Shown here: one piece after another, positions 11,229 to 23,354 of the stretch
Numbering within the stretch: position 1 is the stretch's first letter
Layout of the letters: every line of letters begins with the position of its first letter
Source of the DNA: Paragyromitra xinjiangensis
Taxonomy: Eukaryota > Ascomycota > Pezizomycetes > Pezizales > Discinaceae
Reading direction: 5' to 3'
Assembly (NCBI GenBank): GCA_038503065.1
Contig: JBCAMK010000002.1
Location: 2,170,001-2,234,000, forward strand
Length of the DNA: 64,000 nt
Notes under the pieces: model-generated
Database searches by the model: none
What the model saw: only the letters and a program-made list of their open reading frames with translations
Told to the model about the DNA's origin: nothing
Translations under genes and position numbers: made by a program

Positions 11229-12655
11229 TCAAATACGCCTCCCGCACCCCGGAGTAGGGGGACGTCTAGTGATGTTCCAGCTTCCGGACCGTTTTACGGG
11301 TCCATAATCTTCCCCGCCACATCCATCCCCCAAACCCAACTCTTCTATAAGTCTGCGAAGTTCACCGGCTGGATTACCGTCCAGCACACCTAACCCCCCG
11401 TCACCATCAGTCGAAAACGATCCAAGCTTCCCGAACAACTTAAGCTGACTTGACTCCGACAGCAGTCGCTCGTCCGTCGCTACCAGTGATAGGAGCGCAC
11501 AGGCCGGGTTGCACGTCAGAAGTCGTCGCCAAAGTTGTTTGGTCGGCTTGGTCATAATCAACCAAAGAATCAGGGGAGAAAAGCGAGCCAGTTGGGAATC
11601 CGGAATCCTGATCCCCCGCTTGAGACTCAAAAAAAGTTGAAGAAAAGGCATCTGGATGGAATAAATCGTCGATGTCATTGTTGCCAAAAGCAGATACTGC
11701 ATCATCCAAATAGTCAAAATTTCCACCGAGGGGCGCGAAGTTCTCTGCAGACACGGCAGGTCACACAACAAAACGGCAGTTTGTTGTGTCTTGTAGAGAG
11801 CTTCGGCATTGGCGATGTCTAATGACGATGATGAATTGGTATCTACTTCACTGGAGAATAAAGTACCAGGGTCGAGGGTGGTGTCGACAAATGACATTCG
11901 GGAGGGAACGTCATCAGAGGCGGCGGGCGAAGGGAGGGGCTGAGCTTGGGAACTTGATTGCGCTGTCTGGGCGATCTGTTGGGCGACCCTGATCGTGTCC
12001 TGGAAAGTCTTGAGTTGTTGTTCCAGAGACTGAAGGCGCTGGGCGAGCTCGATGTTCTCTCTCTCGGTGGAGGTCAATCGGTTTTTCAACTCGACATTGT
12101 CAACTTCGAGGGCAGATTTTGCCTTTTCAAGAGCCTCATACTCAAGCCTCTTGCGTTCCCTTGAAGTTTGAGCGGCTTGGCGGTTTCTGATAACACGCTC
12201 AATTCTCCGCTGTTCCTTTTCGGGTTCAGTTTTAGCTCGTTTCCTTGAATGAAAGTTAGCTAGACTGTTTCAACAGCACAGAACGGTTACGGGTAAATAT
12301 ACCTTGGAGGAAGGTTGGTTGTAGGTGTGGGAAGTACTTGTCCCCATGATTTTCGCTTCTTTACAGGTTTCTTTTCACCTTCTGTTTTAGATGGTTCGGA
12401 GGAGCTCGGGCTTGGCGTCGGGGACGCACTGTTGCCGGAAGTTGCCGAATAGCTTGGGGTTGGGGAGTCATCACAGGGGGTACCAATGATGAGATCACTC
12501 GGGGCGGTTGATGCTGGAGTGATGGGACCGCTCATCATCAACATGTCGAGAGTACTGAAATCATCATAGTCCAGGGGCTCGTTCTTAGTTATGGGAGTTT
12601 GGGCACCCAGGGAACCTTCTAAACCCCCGAAGGAATCGTCGAAATAATCGGGCAT
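11229..12655 (-). CDS. hacA: HacA/Hac1 bZIP regulator of the unfolded-protein response
   Basis: Master transcription factor of the ER unfolded-protein response. Exon 1 is 12303-12655, followed by a normal 59-nt intron and then 12243 downward. The bZIP signature is clear: KKPVKKRKSWGQVLPTP upstream, then basic region NRQAAQTSRERKR (residues 138-150) and a leucine zipper. Unspliced message stays open to 11229 (455 aa). Removal of a 20-nt unconventional intron (11754-11773) shifts frame, giving a 378-aa protein ending at 11440 with an acidic, aspartate/phenylalanine-rich tail typical of the induced activator. As I recall, Aspergillus hacA also loses 20 nt and is also shortened by splicing. The start was chosen as the first in-frame ATG, beginning MPDYFDDSFG. 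Confidence 0.93.
11754..11773 (-). other. IRE1-type unconventional intron of hacA (20 nt)
   Basis: On the minus strand a perfect 10-bp stem (11763-11772 with 11780-11789, ACACAACAAA/TTTGTTGTGT) closes the 7-nt loop CTGCCGT. The same 7-nt loop recurs 20 nt downstream (11753-11759) within a short GAC/GTC stem. Cutting each loop after CTGCCG, as IRE1 cuts CNGCNG|N loops, removes exactly 20 nt. It joins codon ACT GCC G to TG TCT GCA, switching frame into a conserved-looking activation domain. Confidence 0.92.
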
Positions 12656-14091
12656 AATGATAAAGAAAAGGTTGAGGATAAAAGGGGCAAAAGCAAGAGA
12701 TGAAGCTATCCGGTAAAGGGCGTAGATGGATGCAGGAAGGATAAAGATGAGAGGTAGAAAGTAGAGGGCTCTTTCTTCCCTCTGCAGACTGGTGCAGGAT
12801 GGGAAGATGAAGAGCAGAAACAACAGTTCAGGCCAGATAAGCGGAAACGACAAATGGGAAACAACGTGACCGTGGGAAGAGTCACAGAAATGACTGACTG
12901 TGTGATCGCTGGCTAACGATGAACGGCGCTATGAAAAGGCCACCTCATCGAGAAGAACTCAGCTGTGGAGGCGGAGGACTGGGTTGGGTTGGGGGGAGAG
13001 AAGGGAAGAAACCGGGGACTGAGGACAGCGTGGTCTCTTTATGTGTGAAGCCTGGTGCTGCCCTTCCATCTTCTGCTGGCCCGTATACGGCTAGGCTAAC
13101 GCCACTCAAGGGATACATGTTTTTTGGGCAGCTTCGCTTCCCACAAGGGAAGTTCTTGAGAATCTTAGCCCAGTTTCAAACCGGACTGGAGAGATTACAT
13201 CCTTCGGCGCGGCACGTCTCAACGCCGTGCACCGGCTGGACTCTCCGCTAAATAAAGTGTTCGCTGTTGCTCCATGGACAACTCCCGGGTTTCTCCCGCC
13301 GTTCTTCCCCAGAACCAGGCCCCCGACATACCTTCCTTCCCGTCACGTCGTTGGCAAGCAATTCTCTTCCCAAGTCCCAACGGCTTCGCACACAAAAATC
13401 TTCTGAGGTGGCACGCATGAAGGTCTTAGCTGATTCTGCCATTACTACTGGTCTTCGTCAGCACCACCCTGAATCTATCCGTTCGCGCTGTCCAGTCAGA
13501 ATTTTATCGCCAAGAACAAGCATTCCACTCGACAGCCCCCAGCCTCCAAGCATCTCCCTAACTATATTTAGAATTCTACCAATACAAAATGAAAAAGAAA
13601 AAAAGTTTCTGTTTATGTGTATGGTTTTTCCTTATTTGTTTTATGCTGCAACCTTCCCAAGCTCTTACGCTCACTCGCACACGACTTGAAATGACCGTAG
13701 TGCCTTACCAATACAAAAAGCAACCTTCTCATCATTGACTCAGTGAAAGATATTTAGACAACCCCCAGAACTTTTCTTCCCGCGTTTCACGCCCATCGGG
13801 TTGCTTCACACACGTGCATGTCTATTTCCCAACAGAAAACACTAGATTTTTATTTTAGTAGTGCTCGATACAAGCTAATGTCCATCTATCTTCACCGCAC
13901 CCTGTCTATTCCATCACTTCATCCAGGGCACTACTGCACTGCACCTCTGAGCTGTGTGTGCATGTTACATTATCACAACCTAGAATGGAAAAAGAGACAG
14001 AATTTAGAGTCGAATTCGCAAAATAATAGCCTTACCTACCCAGACCCTCGAAAATCATCACCTATCATCACTCGAACCCCCAGTAGCTGCA
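12656..14091. other. hacA upstream region
   Basis: About 1.4 kb between the hacA start and the 3' end of the cysteine-rich protein gene (both minus strand). It should hold the hacA promoter and a long leader. The open frames in it have no family resemblance and I do not support them as genes. Confidence 0.45.
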
Positions 14092-15487
14092 CTAGACAGC
14101 TACAAGGCCACCAATGAATGCGATGAAAATTAACCCCAACCCGAACTCGAACTCAAACCCCATATTTGCAACGGGGACGCCCATATCGGCACCGCTTTGG
14201 CTAGGCGCCGCAGTACCCTTATTAATTGTCACAGTACTCCTACGTATACCAGGTGTCACGATGCTACCAGATACTGCAACACTATCCACACTAGAAGTTA
14301 GAGTGCCAGTGGGTCCAGTGTTGGGCCCTTGAAAGCCGTTGGCAGAAGTGTTTGCGGGTATATTACTGACGCCCAACCCTGATAAAGATCCGCTCACTAC
14401 TATCAAAGGCCCAGGACTAGAAGGGAACCCGCTACCGATTGGATAGGAGACAACAATCGAAATTTGTGCAGTCGATTCGGAGAAAGTTCCAGAATTTTCA
14501 GGCACCATGGTGATAGTAGTCGCAACTCCGACTATCGAATTATTAAAAAGCCGCAAAAAAAGGGGGGGGTTCGAGGCAGGTATTCAACTTTACCGTAAGG
14601 ATCACTGCTTCCAGTGTTGCTGGTCAATAATGGAAGAGCAGTAGCGCTTGATAGAGAATTTCCATTGTTCAAAAACTGAACGTTTTCATCTTCATCGAAG
14701 CATCCATATCCGAATGTTTCATCCATTCTGCAATATGGATATGCTGCCTTGAAAAAAAATCAGCACCGCAAGGCAGCTACTGGAATGGCTAGTCTTACAT
14801 TACAACACTTCTCCGTGACAATTGAGCTGCGGTGCGTGCAATTGTAACTATTGAAGTCATAGCAAGTGAACGGACCGATGCATTCTGCTCTAAAAGAGTT
14901 ATCATTAGCGTTCGAGAGATATATACGATTCGTACCACACATAAGTATACCCCTTGCAGCAGCCTCTGCCATCAACAGCACACGTAACATCCTTAGCCAG
15001 TCAATTAACTTCCCAAGAAATCTCTTAGAAGGTAGCACTTACAGCTGGGCAGCAACCTCCATAGGAGTCACCGTACTTACAACAAGCAAAACCATCTAGG
15101 CACCAAGTATTCCCGCAACAGGAAGCGTTCTCGGGAGCACAAAACGGTGCAACGGCTTCGAGCTCGCAACATCTCTCTGATACCAGATAGAAAACATATG
15201 TCAACGCTTAGTCCCAGCACAGCCCTGCAAATGCAGCAGTTTCTATCACGAACAAGAGCGAGGCACAAAAACGGGAATCAAGGGGTATGATTAACCTACT
15301 TACCGGACGAAGTGCAGCTTTCACATGTCCTCTCGGTGTCATTGAGAAGATGGCTTACAGCAAAGCTTTGACAAATGCCATCAAACTTGCTCAGAGCAGA
15401 GTTGGTATTGTGCTCATAGATGGTTGGATTCGAAGTGACAAGGCGGGAACAAATACAAAGCAAGGTCAAGCAGAGGCGAGAATACAT
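14092..15487 (-). CDS. Secreted cysteine-rich, probably GPI-anchored protein
   Basis: Function unknown. Six exons (15304-15487, 15043-15176, 14951-14991, 14799-14889, 14594-14747, 14092-14531) encode 347 aa. Residues 1-19 form a signal peptide (MYSRLCLTLLCICSRLVTS). Residues 55-170 are cysteine-dense with repeated CC pairs (RCCE, ASCCG, ACCK, GGCCP, GRGCCKG, EKCCN), spaced somewhat like granulin-type folds. Then follow a Ser/Thr/Gly-rich spacer and a C-terminal hydrophobic tail (GLGLIFIAFIGGLVAV) after a small-residue stretch (SGADMG) that could be a GPI attachment site. Exon 3 is 41 nt. Such proteins sit in the cell wall or plasma membrane. The splice model is mine; the 61-nt intron before exon 4 has a possible alternative donor. 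Confidence 0.75.
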
Positions 15488-18126
15488 TGTGAACCGAAAA
15501 GTTGGATAGGAGGGAGATGGATTACTAAGGGCTGAAAAGAAGTGGCAGACTTCAAACAAAGTTGATAGTAAGTTGGACACAGACTAGAAGAAGCAGAAGT
15601 GAGCGACACGACTACAGTACAAAGAGAGAAGGGAGGAGGAGGAGGAGGAGGGAGATTGAGCTCAAAGTTCGAAGTGCTAGAGCTAGAGCTAGAGCTTCAG
15701 CTTAGATCAAACATGACTATAGCGACTAGCTTGCTCGCCGTCTGTCTTTTCTCAACATCGGAGTTTAACCGTTTAACTTTTTACTAGATTGATTCAATTT
15801 TATCTATGTACTCAACACGTTCTATCACTTCCCAAAAATTTGCGTCGAAACCTCTAATACCGCAGGTGGTTAGTATCAGAGAATCACTGAATTACAGTCT
15901 TTACCGAATCCTAACGAGGCCTGAGGCAGCTATGCATGGATACTATGGGGGATTGAATGAAGTCTCACTGTATTTTGCTCCTCGGTGGCAGTCCCCTGGA
16001 CTATGGACTCGGGATATTTAGTGCCTTTGGGCAGCTCACCCAATCTCACTCGTTCTATTCAAAAATCTTGACGCGAGCAAACTCCCCAAGCCACTTAAAA
16101 CTAAAAAAGCAAATTAGGAATTTTTAAAAAGGCAATATCTACTCGACTTAATATGACGCCTGTCAATACTACCGATACCCATGCACCCAGCTCCGTTCCT
16201 TGCATCACCGTATGTCACTCAATAGCCTAGAAACTGTGGGTCCTCGCCGGAATAATCACAGTAACGTGGGATAATGGCGTGACCTTGAGCTTAGGTATCA
16301 ATATCTACCAACCTCCCAAGGGCCATCGTCACGGTCACGATATCACTTGAGATGAGAGAAGGATATAGATTAATTTTCTGGGGTTCTGCCGTTTTCCCCG
16401 CAGACGAACGCAAGGTACCTTGATTCCTGTGGTACGAATTAAAATGAATTAGGTTTAAATTGTTTTCTCGTTCTTGTGGAGTGCAGTATAGAGTAGCACA
16501 TGGTGGGGAAACTGATGGAGATGGCTAGGCACGGCCGGATATTCCATATTTCCGTTTTTCCGAGTAAGCGGAGCGAATACCGTGCCGGCTGAAATGGCCG
16601 GATATTCCGAAGATATAGGTAGAGAGAGGGATGAAACAAATTCGCAACGTAACTTGTGCCATGTGCATGTCAATGAGAAACGGCGAGGAAATCTCCGAAA
16701 CATCGTCGTCTAGCATTTCTGCATTCTCAAATTCCTAACGTCTTTTTTCGTCTGGGCCCGCTTCTAAGCCCGATAAATGGTGGGTTAATCCCTTAAACAC
16801 CGAGCAAGGCCCTGAAAAGTCATCAGAACTCCCACTCCAAAATCTATGGCGATCTCCTTTCATTCCTCCATAAATTCTTGTAAAGGTGCCCTTGATGAAT
16901 CTGGAAGATATTCGGCCCGGCTCCGAGACATTTTTTGATGCCCCACACTTAGCGTTTTTCTCCCCGCATGCCTCTAGGGTAGAACATGCCCCACACACCA
17001 CCCCGCAAATATCTCAGGCACAATTGATAGCTGCACGATAGCTTTGTCGATGCTTTAGTCCCTTTCTTAGGTGTAAACAAAAGCTGCCTGAAGGCTAATA
17101 ATTGCGATCATACTAGTAGTACATCAGACTACCCAGAATTACGCAAGGAGACACATGTAACGATCAACTGATTAGGTTACATATACGTAGGACCAATTGT
17201 TTAGAATTCCGACAAAAGGAGGATCTTGTTGATAAGGAACCTTGGGTTTGTGTTCTTCGAGGTGACGCAAGGGGGAACAACAATACATGTAGTTACAAAG
17301 TATGAGCACGCAACTACGTCCTTGACTGGCAAGAGGTACTGAATTTAAATACAGCAAAGCCATTGTAGAATTCAGGTAGGTGGAATATATATTCACCATT
17401 CGAACGGTGCATCTTTAATTATCGTTCTACAGCTCCTGGGCGTCATCGGCAAGTCCGGCTACGCAGAATTGTCCGACTCCAAGATCATCGTTGCCTACCA
17501 TGCTGGGTTATGTGCCACCGCCTATCGTACCAGATCGTGAGAACGGTGACGAACGAAATAGAAATGCGCCAAATCCAATTGCGGAGGTGACAGGCTATTT
17601 GTCTTGGACAAACCCAGGGCCAAGAGTATGAAGCAGCCACCAACCCGGCAAAGAAACCCCCTGACGGGTAGTTCCTCTCCAATCAGCACGACACGACGGT
17701 GTATGTAGTGAAGCCAGACCGTATCGCATTCCTCCGAGGTTAAGAAACGTACCCCCACATCATTGCCCACAAACACGTTCCAGGCTGAGTTCCGGAGGAG
17801 CCAGCGCGCTTGCACTCTGCTGTCCTTCCATTTATATATGTCAATATGCGTGCTTACAGCCCATCCTTTTGTTTGCATGGTGATGCCTGGTTTCTGTCTA
17901 CTGTTTTTATCTGTACAATTGTACCGGGAATACGAATCACAGTTTCCCCACGCTCGAATTTAAGAGCCTACAATTTGCCTAATATTATCTACAGCCAAGA
18001 AACGGCGGCGGTCCCCCGAGTGCCTAGAAGCAGTCTAGAGTATAATACAACAATCTCCCCCCTGCCCGCTTATCCGCAGACGAGCGTGGTGCGAGGCACT
18101 GCGAGCCTCACCAAAGGTACAAAACA
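15488..18126. other. Intergenic, no gene seen
   Basis: About 2.6 kb of shared upstream sequence for the cysteine-rich protein gene (minus) and the RING ligase gene (plus). The motif GGCCGGATATTCC is repeated directly at about 16533-16545 and 16596-16608, with CACGGCCGG/CCGGC palindromic flanks between them. A GA-rich microrepeat lies at 15625-15655. No coding region is supported. Confidence 0.45.
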
Positions 18127-20064
18127 ATGTGGCTCCCCTCGGCCGACTCCCTTCTTGCTCGGGACCCCGCCTTATCGCTGCAAAGTTCATCATCATCCTT
18201 CGTGACCTGCGAGATGACTGCTCCTGCGAGATCCAGCCGCTCGCATAGCAACCGTGGTTCGTCATGGTCGCTCTCGGAAACCGTCCGCGCTGTTATCCTC
18301 GCGATTGCTGCATTTGGGCCTGGGGGATTGATGGCGCAGTCCGTAACAACCAGGGATGATGGGGATGTTATAGACCACAGTGGGCTTGTTATGACGACGA
18401 TGCAAGATAGGTTGTTTTCTGTCATCTTAAATCAACTACCTACTCCTCGTCCTGAGCAGTACACAAAGGTACATTGGCTGCTTATTTCACACTTTACTTG
18501 TTTTCACTGAAACGTGTGTGCTAACATATATGTCTGTACTCTTATTAGGATATAAATGTCGTTGGCAACCTCGTCATGTACACGGTCGATACCGACAGAC
18601 AGCTCCAGGACAGCGACCTAGCATTTATTTCATGCGATGCCGTTAATGCGGCAGCCGCCTTTGAACGAGCGATTGCTCAACTTGTCAAACCATATTGTGT
18701 CGTTTTCTATACGGTTGAACACGACTGGTGCGATTTCGACCCTGGAGATGCTTACACTAACATTTTCACTACGCTAGACCGAGAACAGGCGAACGATTTC
18801 CAACTGCTTCTAAATAATACCGACCATTTGAGCGTTCATATCAATTATGATAAGGCCGCCGATGAAGAGAAGCAGGTTGATGGACAGCCGAATGGCACAG
18901 ACCCCAACAGTCTCGATGCCAATCAAAACTCCAGTGTTCTTGGGCCAACACCATCTACTAGTGTAGCATTGATAATTCTTTATAGCATCACTGGAGTGAT
19001 AACCGCGCTTTTTCTCCTCATTATCATTATTGGAGCCATCAGGGCACACCGCCACCCGGAGCGCTATGGACCTAGAGCTACAGCTCGGTTCGGGCGACCT
19101 CGACAATCAAGGGCAAAAGGACTTGCGAGAGCTGTCTTGGATACCCTTCCGATCGTTAGATTTGGCGGTGCGGGCGTTGGGGAAACTGAGGAGGAAGTAG
19201 TTAAACCTGCGGATGTCGAAATGCAAACCGATTCAGTTACATCCCGAGTTTCTGGCGAGCATGATGGAGAGCAAAGGTCTGCCGTACCTTCCGTAGCATC
19301 CCAGACAAATTCGGATGGTGCAGGCATCGCAGCAGCTACTCCTGTCTCGGCGAGAGATGGGGAAGACACTGAAATGTCTACCGCAGAAATGGACCCCTCG
19401 CAGCTTCGATGCCCTGTTTGCATGGAAGATTTTGAATCGGGCCAAGACTTACGCGTCCTGCCTTGCCACCACAGCTTTCACCCAGACTGCATAGATCCCT
19501 GGCTCCTCAACGTTGCTGGGTCATGCCCCCTCTGGTAAATCACATTTTCATCCCTTCCATAAAATAATAAAATGTCTTGTATATCTAATTAGCGTACCCA
19601 ACAGTCGAATTGACCTTCGTCCTGAAGACCAACGCCAGAGTCTTGAAATCCCTCCTGCTCCTCCTGAACCAGAGCCCACCGGTTCTCGATTCTTGCGCTA
19701 CTTGGATATCGCGCGTGGTACCAGTGGCGAAGAACGTATGGCCGCGCTTCGACAATTGCGAGAAGAGGGAGGAGGGAGTGGTGCTCCGCGGCCGAGGAGC
19801 CGCGCACCAGAGTTGGGTATAAGTCGATTGAGGAGAGTATTTCATCGACGAATAAGTGGGAGCCGTTCGTCGATAGCGTCGGCTGGAGAGAGCTCGTCCT
19901 CAGCAATACCACCTGTGGCTGGTGGTGCAGGAAGCACAAGATCCGTGTCTAGCGTTCCGGGACCCGCAAGAGGCGTCGAGGGTTTGACTACGATTAATAG
20001 CCTTGATAGGGAGAGATCAACCGATGGCGGGAGACCTAGTGATCAGCAACAACCACAACGATAG
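18127..20064 (+). CDS. Membrane-anchored RING-H2 E3 ubiquitin ligase
   Basis: Probable transmembrane E3 ubiquitin ligase of the endomembrane or vacuolar system (PA-TM-RING-like layout). Three exons (18127-18468, 18549-19534, 19605-20064) encode 595 aa. A hydrophobic segment near residues 53-72 may be a signal anchor. A lumenal domain follows, then a strong membrane segment at about 253-278 (VALIILYSITGVITALFLL). A cytosolic linker leads to a RING-H2 at about 402-441: CPVC, PCHHSFHPDC, and CPLC formed across the last intron. The C-terminal 150 residues are Ser/Arg/Pro-rich and disordered. An alternative start at MTAPARSSRS is possible. The last acceptor was chosen to give CPLCRIDLRP, the usual RING ending. 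Confidence 0.88.
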
Positions 20065-20560
20065 GAGGTCGCGACATATCATTCGTTAGAAACAAAAGGG
20101 GGTTCTCACTACCACATTAATACAGTAGGTTTGGGACTAGGACTTAAGACATGGGACTGTATATATATTGCGACATTTTTTACTCTGCATGCTGGTTTGA
20201 TGCGAAAAGGATGGGATGGCATGGGTTCGGGCTTGGGGTTTCGGGATTAGGGCATTTTTCTTTCACTCGCTTTTCGTCTCCTTTGTACAACGTTTTTCTT
20301 CGAGGTGTCTGGGATTGGGGGGCAAATACATATATCGCATGGCGTATTTAGCATAGGGCGGGATAGCATAGAGGAGCATGGAAAGAATGCATTATCAAAA
20401 AGAAAGGTGGGTTACAAACCTATATGGAAGGTTTCCGCTTTCGTATCTCCTAGAATTGATCTACAACGAGTGATCCACTGTGACTTGAGAGTTATACACC
20501 ACTTGCCACTCCATCTTCTCACCCCCTTAGCCCTTTTTCTCTCCCTCTTTCTCCCGTAGG
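20065..20560. other. Convergent intergenic region
   Basis: About 500 bp between the 3' ends of the RING ligase (plus) and GCIP-like (minus) genes. It presumably holds both 3' untranslated regions. Nothing else is recognised. Confidence 0.5.
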
Positions 20561-21653
20561 TTAGCTATTTGATATCGCTGCTTTACAATCATAGAACCAT
20601 TTGCTGAAAGAATCCTCAGTTCCGCCATCCGCGCACATTGCGAGCTCCGCTAGTTTTGTAGCCTTCCCCTCGAAGTGCTTCTGCGCATCAACCTGTAGAT
20701 AGGCCAAGGATCAGCAAACGGCAAAAATGCCCCAAAAATCCTACAGGGAGGGAATAATTTCGTACAGCTTCATTTACATCATCCTCATAGTATCCCATCC
20801 CAATATCATCTCCCAAATTCGCTATCCCCCTCGCCAATTCCGCCAATCCATCCAACCTCTTCACGTCCGTTAATTTCCCCACACCTGTTAAACGCCGTCT
20901 TATTACTGCTTTTAGGAGGATAGTAACTAGATTCATCTTCTTCAGCGACACTTCAACCTTCGCTCTTGCCTCTACGTCATCTTTGGCAAGTGCCTTCTTC
21001 GGTGCATCCCAGAACGCATCCTCATCTTCTTTTTCCCCCGCTTCAAGCTCATCATCCCCATTGTTGACACTTCCTTCCAGCCACTCCTTCAGCTCTGTGA
21101 CAGCATCTTTCAACATATCCATATGCAGCTTAATAGTGTCTAAAACTACCCCTGCGAGTCCTTTCCCTCGTAAAGCGATAAGCTCATCTGCAGCCTGCCA
21201 AACCATACCAGTACTAGTCAGTCTATCCCTCCCTCCTACACTTTTCCCATCCCGACATATTTCCGGGATCTCCTTTATGAATTCCCCCAGTGCAGCAAGA
21301 ACGTTGTCAGCAACCCTAATCACTGCTGTGTGAAGCGTACTCCCGTATACTGTCGGCGAGGTCATCTCCACGGCTGCCAATAACGGTGGGACAACGGATT
21401 GTGTGATGTCCTGAACGCATCGTGCAGCGGTATCTTGGAGAATGTTTGGTGGCCGTATTGCGATTGAAAGTTTTGTTGTGTGTGCACGAGCTAAAGATCC
21501 AACGTCGTGGAGGATATCGAGTGGGTTGTCAGTTTTGGGTGTGGATGTGGATGTGGATGTGGCCTGAAGGCCCGAGGAGAGAAGCGCCCGACTGTGGTTG
21601 ATTAGGGTTAGGAGAGAGGTCGTAGAAGCTTCGAGAGATTTTGTTATCGTCAT
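20561..21653 (-). CDS. GCIP-family protein (Grap2/cyclin-D-interacting-like)
   Basis: Resembles the GCIP (CCNDBP1) family of mostly helical proteins, found in fungi and animals and of poorly known role. Two exons (20766-21653 and 20561-20692) encode 339 aa. N-terminal helices carry leucine-rich stretches. An acidic insert (DDELEAGEKEDEDAFWDAPKK) lies near residues 200-225, as in homologues. The second exon adds the conserved C-terminal helix with KHFEGKATKLAELAM. The protein is all-alpha with no signal peptide or membrane segment. It is convergent with the RING ligase gene. Family assignment rests on overall pattern, so it is moderately sure. Confidence 0.75.
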
Positions 21654-23354
21654 GACGAGGCTCGCCGTTGGAATCTTTCTTTCTTTTAGGAGGGGTTCTT
21701 CAGTCTTAGTGGGGTATTTAACTGAAATCCTAGACAGGGTAACAGTGAGACGTACCGACGAGTGACAGATTGTGAAACAAGGTGCTACACTGTACCGAAA
21801 CTGGGTTTAGTAACCTTGGGGGACGTTTTCGCAGTTGGACCACATCTTTGGTGCACGGGAGCTCTGTCCCAGGCTAATGCCGCATCGTAACTTTTGTCTT
21901 TGAGCCCTCTACGATGACTGAGCAATGCCATGTAAAGGAAGGACGGAAAACACAAAGCTGATAAGCATGAGCATAAAGACCATTCTGGAATAGGAAGAGG
22001 GGCTGGACTAAAGACTCTTTGTAGCTTTTGTATATAAAAATCATTGCTTGATCATGTTCGACTACATGTATTGAAGTTACCCACCTAACTAGGACATATA
22101 AGACGCACACTATGATTCCCGCACCAAGAGCAAGCCAAGTAAAGCGCGCTCAGGCAGGTTCATTAATCTCTAGATATTATCTTACCTCTAAACATTAAAT
22201 ATCATTCATTGCCGACCGCCAGCTTCTACATTCAATCCTTGGTATCCTCTCTACTACCCCATCTCTTCGTCATAGGAAAAATCTAGCATCGCCAAAAACA
22301 TCAAGAAGACCACTAATCTCTACATTAGTCATTTCAACACCCTCCGGGCTCGGGGGAAGCCGGAGCCACTAAACTGAGAATACTCACAAATCTACCTTCC
22401 TCTATATCAACCATTTCATTACTCTCTAGAGGGAAGCTTACTTCATTACAGGCGCCCAGGGGTTGACTTACCTCTGCAGTCACCATCCCCACTGTCCCTT
22501 TCTAGGGCTATTTCAATCCTGGGATACTTGATTACACGTTCATCGTCGCCTTCGAAGTTAGCTTTACGTTTAATAAACATCCCGCTAATAAACATCATCT
22601 TCGTAGGCATTTAGTTGGAGTATCGATCTATGGATATCCTATTAGTATAAATCCTGCTAGGGGGATTGATTATACGTACGGGAAAGTTGTGTGTGGCTAC
22701 TAAGATACTAAGATAAGATAGGAATGGGGGCGGAGATTACTTATTTTGTGAATGAAGGTAGTTAAGGGAAGAAGCGAAGAGCTGTTCCCAAGGTAAGTCC
22801 TATGTTCATAAAACACCTTTCTTTATTCGGGAAATTATCTAGATATTCCCTTAGGGCTCGCTCCTCCTGACCCCTGCTCTTTCAAGGTTTCGTTTTTAGT
22901 GTATTCTCTTAGATTCTATTATGGAAGACCCTACCACTACAGAATGCAACTCAACCAACATGTACAACACCCCAGACAAACTGTCCAACAGCACTTCCAA
23001 ACACACACGAGGGGAAATATGGGAAGATAGAAGGCAGCCTTTAGGCAGAGTAGCAATAGGCAGGTTACTGATTCGACCTCTTCCTACGAAGGTATTCTAT
23101 GATCAAGATGCCGTAACTTTGCGAGTGACGACCTGTGATTTGGCTATCCCTTCAACATCACAATAGAGCTCTAAAAAAATATCAACGATGGTATGAAATT
23201 TTTTTGACAAACATACATGTATTTACAAAAAAAAAGCCATGTACCAATTTGAAGTCATTCTCGCTAAATCCCAATGAATAAAACCAAGAACTCCCTTCTT
23301 CCCTTCTTAATTCCCTTCCTCCCTTCCTTTCATAAAAGTCCATACATAAAAGTT
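21654..23354. other. Intergenic, no gene seen
   Basis: About 1.7 kb between the GCIP-like gene start and the YIF1 3' end. An 81-codon open frame at 22921-23166 has no recognisable features. The rest (22130-22900) is AT-rich with many TCTA-type words. No RNA gene or inverted-repeat element was found. Confidence 0.45.

Noticed and set aside
11440..11753. Separate small gene in another frame inside hacA
   Set aside because: It is the 3' half of the IRE1-spliced hacA reading frame, not an independent gene.
13267..13689. 140-codon plus-strand open frame in the hacA upstream region
   Set aside because: Low-complexity Pro/Ser/Arg composition, no splice partner and no family resemblance. It is probably part of the hacA promoter.
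22921..23166. 81-codon plus-strand open frame
   Set aside because: Short, with no conserved words, signal peptide or splice partner; within chance expectation.
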